Shown: positions 21,321 through 25,721 of the stretch, in pieces
Position numbering within the stretch: position 1 is the first letter of the stretch
How the letters are laid out: every line of letters begins with the position of its first letter
Assembly: GCA_900539095.1 (NCBI GenBank)
Contig: UQAR01000026.1
Location: 1 to 25,721, forward strand
Direction: 5' to 3'
From: an uncultured Ruminococcus sp.
GTDB lineage: Bacteria; Bacillota; Clostridia; Oscillospirales; Ruminococcaceae
DNA length: 25,721 bases
Program-made: the position numbers and the translations under genes
Notes under the pieces: model-generated
Seen by the model: only the letters and a program-made list of their open reading frames with translations
What the model was told of the DNA's origin: nothing
Database searches by the model: none

Positions 21321-22205
21321 ATGGCAGGAATGAGAGAGATAAGAGAAAGGATCGCAAGCGTAAGCGAGATCATGAAGATCACAAACGCTATGTACCTTAT
21401 CTCTTCCTCAAATCTGAAAAAAGCCAAGAAAAGGCTTGAAAACACCGAGCCTTACTTTGAAAAGCTCCAGTCCACCATTCACCATATACTTCTTCACACG
21501 CCTGAGTTCGAGCACAAGTATTTCGACCAGCGTGAAGAGAAAAAGCCTGAGGACAAAATGATAGGCTACATAGTGGTGACAGCCGACAAGGGTCTGGCAG
21601 GAGCATATAACCACAACGTTTTAAAGCTTGCAGAGCAGGAAATGGCAAAGCACAAGAACACCTGCCTTTTCGTTGTGGGACAGATCGGAAGACATTATTT
21701 TTCAAGAAAGAACGTGACTATCGACGCCGAGTTTCTTTACACGGCTCAGAACCCTACCCTTTACAGGGCGAGGGATATCGCAGAAACTGTCACGGATCTT
21801 TTTGAGAGGAAATATCTTGACGAGGTTTACGTTATTTACACCAAGATGATAAATTCCATGGACATGGAGCCTGAGATATTAAAGCTTTTCCCGCTGGAGC
21901 GTGAGGACTTTGAACACCCGCTGCAAAAGCAGGATCACGATATCGTGACATTCAGACCAAGCCCTGAAAAGGTTATGGATCATCTTGTGCCGAACTATAT
22001 GAAAGGTCTTATATTCGGCGTGCTGGTAGAGGCGTTCTCAAGTGAGCAGAATGCCAGAATGACCGCCATGAGCGGTGCTACCACAAGTGCTTCGGAGATG
22101 ATAAAGGAACTGTCTTTGCAGTATAACCGTGCAAGACAGGCGGCTATCACACAGGAGATAACCGAGATCGTCAGCGGAGCAAATGCTCAAAAGAACGAGA
22201 GTTAA
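21321..22205 (+). CDS. atpG: F-type ATP synthase subunit gamma
   Basis: This 294-aa central rotor shaft is recognised by the N-terminal helix (MAGMREIRERIASV...ITNAM), the TADKGLAGAYN segment and the C-terminal helix with MTAMSGATTSASEMI and YNRARQAAITQEITEIV. The two ends form the coiled coil inside the alpha/beta hexamer. AAAGGAGG is upstream, and the intergenic gap to atpA is 29 bp. Confidence 0.94.
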   Translation: MAGMREIRERIASVSEIMKITNAMYLISSSNLKKAKKRLENTEPYFEKLQSTIHHILLHTPEFEHKYFDQREEKKPEDKMIGYIVVTADKGLAGAYNHNVLKLAEQEMAKHKNTCLFVVGQIGRHYFSRKNVTIDAEFLYTAQNPTLYRARDIAETVTDLFERKYLDEVYVIYTKMINSMDMEPEILKLFPLEREDFEHPLQKQDHDIVTFRPSPEKVMDHLVPNYMKGLIFGVLVEAFSSEQNARMTAMSGATTSASEMIKELSLQYNRARQAAITQEITEIVSGANAQKNES

Positions 22206-22231
22206 GGCTTTCGGGAAAGGTGTTGAGATAA

Positions 22232-23626
22232 ATGGAAAAAGGAAAGATCGTTGAAATAATGGGACCTGTCGTTGACGTTGAGTTTGAAAGCGGCAAGCTC
22301 CCTATGATAAAAGACGCTCTTACTGTTGAGCTTGACGGCAAGACTAAGGTCATGGAAGTGGCTCAGCAGCTTGGAAACAACACGGTCAGGGCTATCATGC
22401 TTGCATCAAGCGACGGCCTTGAAAAGGACATGGAGGTAACGGCTACAGGTTCATGCATAAAAGTCCCTGTTGGCGACGCTACCCTCGGCAGAATGTTCAA
22501 CGTGCTTGGCGAGAGCATTGACGGCGGCGAGCCTGTTAAGGCTGATGACTACTGGGAGATACACAGAGAGCCGCCAAAATTTGAAAATCAGAAACCTGCA
22601 ACAGAGATACTGGAAACAGGCATAAAGGTAATAGACCTTCTTGCACCATATGCAAAGGGCGGTAAAATAGGACTGTTCGGCGGTGCAGGAGTTGGTAAAA
22701 CTGTACTTATCCAGGAGCTTATCACAAACGTTGCCACAGAGCATGGCGGATATTCTATCTTCACAGGCGTTGGCGAACGTTCAAGAGAGGGCAACGACCT
22801 CTGGCACGAAATGACAGATTCAGGCGTTATCAAAAAGACAGCCCTAGTGTTCGGTCAGATGAACGAGCCTCCTGGATCAAGAATGAGAGTTGCTCAGACA
22901 GGACTTACAATGGCTGAGTATTTCAGAGATAAGGAACATCAGGACGTTTTGCTCTTCATCGACAACATATTCAGATTCGTTCAGGCAGGCTCTGAGGTAT
23001 CTGCACTTCTTGGCAGAATGCCTTCCGCCGTTGGTTATCAGCCAACCCTTGCGAATGAAATGGGTGCTTTGCAGGAGCGTATCGCCTCAACAAAGCAAGG
23101 CTCTATCACATCTGTGCAGGCTGTATATGTCCCTGCGGACGACCTGACAGACCCAGCCCCTGCTATCACGTTCTCACATCTTGACGCAACAACAGTGCTT
23201 TCAAGAAAGATAGTTGAACAGGGCATCTACCCTGCCGTTGACCCACTGGAGTCTACTTCAAGAATACTTGAGCCTGACGTAGTTGGTCAGGAGCATTACG
23301 AAGTTGCAAGAAAGACGCAGGAGCTTTTGCAGAAGTATAAAGAACTTCAGGATATCATTTCTATCCTCGGCATGGAAGAGCTTGACGACGCCGACAAGAC
23401 GGCTGTTTACAGAGCGAGAAAGATACAGAAATTCCTTTCACAGCCTTTCCATGTTGCAGAGAACTTCACTGGCATAGAGGGCAAGTATGTTCCGCTGAAA
23501 GAAACTATCAGAGGTTTCAAGAAGATAATAGACGGCGAAATGGACGAATATCCTGAGGCTGCATTCCTTAACGCAGGCACTATCGACGATGTTATCGAAA
23601 AGGCTAAGCAGCTTGAAAACGAGTGA
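22232..23626 (+). CDS. atpD: F-type ATP synthase subunit beta
   Basis: This is the catalytic F1 subunit, 464 aa. P-loop GGAGVGKT (150-157), catalytic Glu in GVGERSREGNDLW, VFGQMNEPPGSR and ALLGRMPSAVGYQPTL are all standard. The DELSEED lever motif reads EELDDAD in GMEELDDADK, keeping the acidic character. The start ATG follows GAAAGGTG. A complete, normal-length enzyme. Confidence 0.96.
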   Translation: MEKGKIVEIMGPVVDVEFESGKLPMIKDALTVELDGKTKVMEVAQQLGNNTVRAIMLASSDGLEKDMEVTATGSCIKVPVGDATLGRMFNVLGESIDGGEPVKADDYWEIHREPPKFENQKPATEILETGIKVIDLLAPYAKGGKIGLFGGAGVGKTVLIQELITNVATEHGGYSIFTGVGERSREGNDLWHEMTDSGVIKKTALVFGQMNEPPGSRMRVAQTGLTMAEYFRDKEHQDVLLFIDNIFRFVQAGSEVSALLGRMPSAVGYQPTLANEMGALQERIASTKQGSITSVQAVYVPADDLTDPAPAITFSHLDATTVLSRKIVEQGIYPAVDPLESTSRILEPDVVGQEHYEVARKTQELLQKYKELQDIISILGMEELDDADKTAVYRARKIQKFLSQPFHVAENFTGIEGKYVPLKETIRGFKKIIDGEMDEYPEAAFLNAGTIDDVIEKAKQLENE

Positions 23627-23653
23627 TGACGCTCACCGAAAGGAGAGGGTGAA

Positions 23654-24079
23654 ATGGTAAAAACATTTAAGCTTGAGATACTTGCAAGCGACCACGTTTT
23701 CTATTCGGGAGAATGTGACGAACTTATATTCCCCGGTCAGGACGGTTCTTTCGGAATACTGCCTAATCACCAGCCTATGATAACCTGTCTTAATGCAGGC
23801 GAGCTGCGTTTCAGGACGGGGGACGAATGGCACTATGCGGTGGTAAGCGACGGTTTTGTAGAGATAATGCCGTCATATGTGACGCTCCTTGCGGACACCG
23901 TGGAACGTCCTGAGGAGATAGACGAAAAGCGTGCAGAGGCTGCAAAAGAAAGAGCAGAGGAAAAGCTCAGGCAAAAGCAGAGCATTTCAGAATACTATCA
24001 CACTCAGGCAGCTCTCAGCAAGGCTATGGCAAGGCTCAAGATATCGAGCAAGTATACAAAGCACAAGATAAATATTTGA
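23654..24079 (+). CDS. atpC: F-type ATP synthase subunit epsilon
   Basis: This 141-aa subunit has an N-terminal beta sandwich (FKLEILASDHVFYSGECDEL, FPGQDGSFGILPNHQPM) and a C-terminal helical hairpin rich in Glu/Lys/Arg that can inhibit ATP hydrolysis. AAAGGAGAGGG is upstream. Last gene of the operon; no classical terminator follows, only a 13-bp imperfect hairpin overlapping the next promoter. Confidence 0.94.
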   Translation: MVKTFKLEILASDHVFYSGECDELIFPGQDGSFGILPNHQPMITCLNAGELRFRTGDEWHYAVVSDGFVEIMPSYVTLLADTVERPEEIDEKRAEAAKERAEEKLRQKQSISEYYHTQAALSKAMARLKISSKYTKHKINI

Positions 24080-24108
24080 GTTCACAAAAAGTTTACATTG
24101 AAAGCATA

Positions 24109-24139
24109 ACAGGCTCTTGACAAAACGTCAGGGGTCTGT
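24109..24139 (+). terminator. Possible atp operon terminator overlapping the rplJ promoter
   Basis: A 13-bp stem (ACAGGCTCTTGAC with GTCAGGGGTCTGT, allowing G-U pairs) and AAAAC loop, followed by TATAATATT rather than a pure U tract. The stem contains the -35 and most of the spacer of the rplJ promoter. Confidence 0.4.
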
Positions 24140-24145
24140 TATAAT
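24117..24145 (+). promoter_or_regulatory. Perfect sigma-A promoter of rplJ-rplL
   Basis: TTGACA (24117-24122), 17-bp spacer, TATAAT (24140-24145). The predicted start is near 24152, giving a leader of about 168 nt. Confidence 0.88.
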
Positions 24146-24151
24146 ATTAGA

Positions 24152-24319
24152 GCATTCGTATCTAAAGACAGTTGGCAGCAGGAAACTGCGGAAGTCCAGC
24201 CGAGGAAAGGAATAGCAAAGTGATAATGACTTTGTATCTCTTTTGTCTTTGTGACGGAAGGGATTTTTCTTTTGTTAGTTTACGGTTTGCGTAAATTAGT
24301 TCAAAGAGGTGAAATTGAA
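24152..24319 (+). promoter_or_regulatory. Ribosomal protein L10 leader (autoregulatory 5' UTR)
   Basis: The untranslated region before rplJ contains the L10-leader-like core GGCAGCAGGAAACTGCGG then AAGTCCAGCCGAGGAAAGG (about 24174-24210). In Firmicutes this RNA binds L10 or the L10(L12)4 complex to repress the operon. Recognition is by motif; no covariance search was done. Confidence 0.72.
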
Positions 24320-24829
24320 ATGCCAAGCGAAAAGACATTGCTCGCTAAGAAGGAAAGAGTTGCACAGCTCGTTGAAATGCTCAAGAACTCTGCTGCAGGC
24401 GTACTCGTTGATTACAAGGGTATCACTGTTGAAGAGGATACAAAGCTCAGAAAAGAGCTGAGAGAGGCTGGCGTAAGCTACTTCGTTGAGAAGAACACTA
24501 TCCTCAGATTTGCTCTGAAGGAGGCTGGTCTTGACGGTATCACAAACGTACTCGAGGGTACAACAGCTATCGCTATCTCAAACGACGACCAGACAGCTCC
24601 TGCAAGAATACTCGGCAAGTTCGCTGAGGACTGCAAGGACGAGAAGTTCTTCCTCAAGGCTGGTTACATTGGCGAGGAAATTTACGATGAGGCAGGCGTT
24701 AAGGCTCTTTCTAAGATCCCTTCAAGAGAGACTCTGCTTGCACAGCTGGTTGGTTCCCTTCAGGGTCCTATCCAGAAACTTGCTGCAACACTCCAGGCTG
24801 TTGTGGACAAGAACAACGAGGCTGCATAA
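24320..24829 (+). CDS. rplJ: 50S ribosomal protein L10
   Basis: This 169-aa protein forms the base of the ribosomal stalk and anchors L7/L12 dimers. Family-typical beginning (MPSEKTLLAKKERVAQLVEMLKNS), the VDYKGITVEEDTKLRKELR core, and a C-terminal helix for L12 binding. The reading frame extends 23 codons upstream, but AGAGGTG at 24305-24311 and the family start both favour the ATG at 24320; the extension lies in the L10 leader. Confidence 0.95.
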   Translation: MPSEKTLLAKKERVAQLVEMLKNSAAGVLVDYKGITVEEDTKLRKELREAGVSYFVEKNTILRFALKEAGLDGITNVLEGTTAIAISNDDQTAPARILGKFAEDCKDEKFFLKAGYIGEEIYDEAGVKALSKIPSRETLLAQLVGSLQGPIQKLAATLQAVVDKNNEAA

Positions 24830-24895
24830 TTTATATGCTGCTTGACAAATGGGCATTGACCCGAAAAATTATTTAATAAAAAGGAGATTTTTATC

Positions 24896-25267
24896 ATGGC
24901 TTCAGAGAAGATTATGAATTTTGTAGAAGAAATCAAGAAACTTTCCGTTCTCGAGCTTTCAGAGCTTGTTGACGCTATCCAGGAAGAATTCGGTGTAACA
25001 GCCGCTATCGCTGCTGCTCCAGCTGCTGGTGCTGCTGGTGCTGCTGCTGAAGAGAAGACAGAGTTCGACGTAGTTCTGACTTCATTCGGCGATGCTAAGA
25101 TGGCTGTTATCAAGGCTGTTAAGGAGATCACAGGTCTTGGCCTGAAGGAGTCTAAGGAACTCGTTGAGAGTGCTCCTAAGGCTATCAAGGAAGGTGCTTC
25201 TAAGGCTGACGCTGAGGAGATCAAGACAAAGCTCGAAGCTGCTGGTGCATCTGTAGAGCTCAAGTAA
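24896..25267 (+). CDS. rplL: 50S ribosomal protein L7/L12
   Basis: This 123-aa stalk protein recruits translational GTPases. N-terminal dimerisation domain (KIMNFVEEIKKLSVLELSEL), Ala/Gly/Pro hinge (about 40-55) and globular C-terminal domain with KTEFDVVL, IKAVKEITGLGLKESKELVE. AAAAAGGAGATTTTTATC precedes the ATG. It is followed by a strong terminator rather than rpoB. Confidence 0.97.
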   Translation: MASEKIMNFVEEIKKLSVLELSELVDAIQEEFGVTAAIAAAPAAGAAGAAAEEKTEFDVVLTSFGDAKMAVIKAVKEITGLGLKESKELVESAPKAIKEGASKADAEEIKTKLEAAGASVELK

Positions 25268-25290
25268 TCCTGAGTTTACACAAAAAATTA

Positions 25291-25318
25291 AAGGACTTCG
25301 TAACGAAGTCCTTTTTTT
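25291..25318 (+). terminator. Terminator of rplJ-rplL
   Basis: Perfect 9-bp stem AGGACTTCG / CGAAGTCCT with a TAA loop, followed by seven Ts; 24 bp after the rplL stop. Confidence 0.92.
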
Positions 25319-25433
25319 GTTGCTAGATTTCTGTCTTGCACAAAAAGCTTGTTGACAAAGACCTAAATAAGTGGGACGTCGAGGACGCTGTCCCATTTCG
25401 GTGGGCGGTGATGTTTGAATTTGTACAAACCAT

Positions 25434-25458
25434 GCGGGCGAACACTGTTCGCCCCTAC
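25434..25458 (+). repeat. Palindromic intergenic repeat, copy 4
   Basis: GGGCGAAC-ACT-GTTCGCCCC with TGC before and TAC after, differing from copy 2 at one base in the palindrome and its flanks. Confidence 0.7.
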
Positions 25459-25491
25459 ATTTATTTACACACCTGCGTGATATGCTTTGGC

Positions 25492-25674
25492 TCAGAATAT
25501 TTTGCCCATTAAAACAGTGATACCGCCTATCATTGCAGCCGGGATAGCAAGACCTACGATACCAATGACAATATAGAACATACCCTTTGCGATACCGGCA
25601 GAGGCGGCAAGTTCCTCGATATCCATACCTGTTATGCCTCTTTCAAGCATCATTTCCCTGACCTCTTTCAAAAG
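25492..25674 (-). CDS. Unrecognised membrane protein, 3' end only (5' end lost at contig edge)
   Basis: About 60 codons remain, ending in a stop at 25492. The visible product has a charged amphipathic part (LLKEVREMMLERGITGMDIEELAAS) followed by one long hydrophobic segment (about GMFYIVIGIVGLAIPAAMIGG) and ends VLMGKIF. No family is recognised. An apparent GTG start upstream (MYKRQ) is an artefact, because those codons are Nextera adapter; the real gene continues beyond the contig. Confidence 0.6.
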   Translation of the reverse strand, partial: LLKEVREMMLERGITGMDIEELAASAGIAKGMFYIVIGIVGLAIPAAMIGGITVLMGKIF

Positions 25675-25721
25675 CTGTCTCTTATACACATCTGACGCTG
25701 CCGACGAATTAGACGGTGTAG
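25675..25721. other. Illumina Nextera adapter contamination at the contig end
   Basis: CTGTCTCTTATACACATCT (25675-25693) is the Tn5 mosaic end. GACGCTGCCGACGA (25694-25707) is the rest of the Nextera read-1 adapter in reverse complement. ATTAGACG (25708-25715) fits an 8-base i5 index (reverse complement CGTCTAAT, which I recall as S510), and GTGTAG (25716-25721) begins the P5 sequence. All 47 bases are synthetic. Confidence 0.98.

Noticed and set aside
24251..24319. N-terminal extension of L10
   Set aside because: It lies in the L10 leader, and the internal ATG has the ribosome site and the family-typical start.
25492..25689. Complete 65-aa protein beginning MYKRQ
   Set aside because: The first five codons lie in the Nextera adapter; only 25492-25674 is genomic and it is a gene fragment.
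1..25721. CRISPR arrays, prophage, insertion sequences, toxin-antitoxin or defence genes
   Set aside because: No direct-repeat arrays with spacers, transposase or integrase motifs, or recognisable defence genes were seen on either strand.

Overview
The window reads as a contig from an anaerobic, fibre-degrading Clostridia-type Firmicute, most likely Ruminococcus or a close Oscillospiraceae relative. The reasons are the moderate GC content, strong GGAGG ribosome sites, several TTG starts, consensus sigma-A promoters, a lipoprotein GH5 glucanase, an NPKTG-anchored surface protein, an H+-type F-ATP synthase operon and an L10-leader rplJ-rplL operon. The placement is inference from gene content; no search was run. 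The last 47 bases (25675-25721) are not biological: they are Illumina Nextera adapter, including an index.

Left part, mostly minus strand. A membrane-anchored protein with tandem Ig-like modules runs off the left edge (1-1123). Upstream of it is a cell-wall-anchored PQQ-type beta-propeller protein (1217-3316). Further upstream is a promoter-terminator unit (about 3389-3667) encoding a tRNA-like RNA whose anticodon arm is replaced by a GNRA-capped hairpin. Next comes a housekeeping cluster read right to left: DUF1858, a terminator, trmK, a small membrane protein, a Nif3-family gene and an RqcH/NFACT gene. A CDF metal exporter (7840-9009) with a palindromic operator sits upstream, and a plus-strand GH5 lipoprotein (9267-10544) follows.

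Centre: the most interesting locus. A tightly coupled seven-gene minus-strand operon (14814 down to 10718) encodes a MetY-like sulfhydrylase, a small siroheme sulfite reductase, TusA, thioredoxin, a ThiS/MoaD-like sulfur carrier, a ThiF/MoeB-like adenylyltransferase and a JAMM metalloprotease. The carrier ends in Gly-Gly-Gly-Gln, so its di-glycine tail is capped by one residue that the adjacent protease could remove. This matches the logic of protein-thiocarboxylate-dependent homocysteine synthesis (HcyS/HcyF/HcyD with MetY) known from Wolinella succinogenes. A divergent Rrf2/CymR-like regulator and a thioredoxin reductase follow on the plus strand. Two identical 13-bp operators (ATAGGATTACTAT) exactly 100 bp apart, plus one degenerate copy, lie on the -35 of the operon promoter and at the start point of the regulator promoter.

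Right part, plus strand. After a divergent LysR gene comes the complete atpBEFHAGDC operon, without an evident atpI, behind a strong promoter and a leader of about 185 nt. Then come rplJ-rplL with a perfect promoter, an L10 leader and a terminator. The 3' end of an unrecognised membrane protein gene on the minus strand runs into the adapter. Four copies of a small GGGCGAAC/GTTCGCCC palindrome lie between transcription units.
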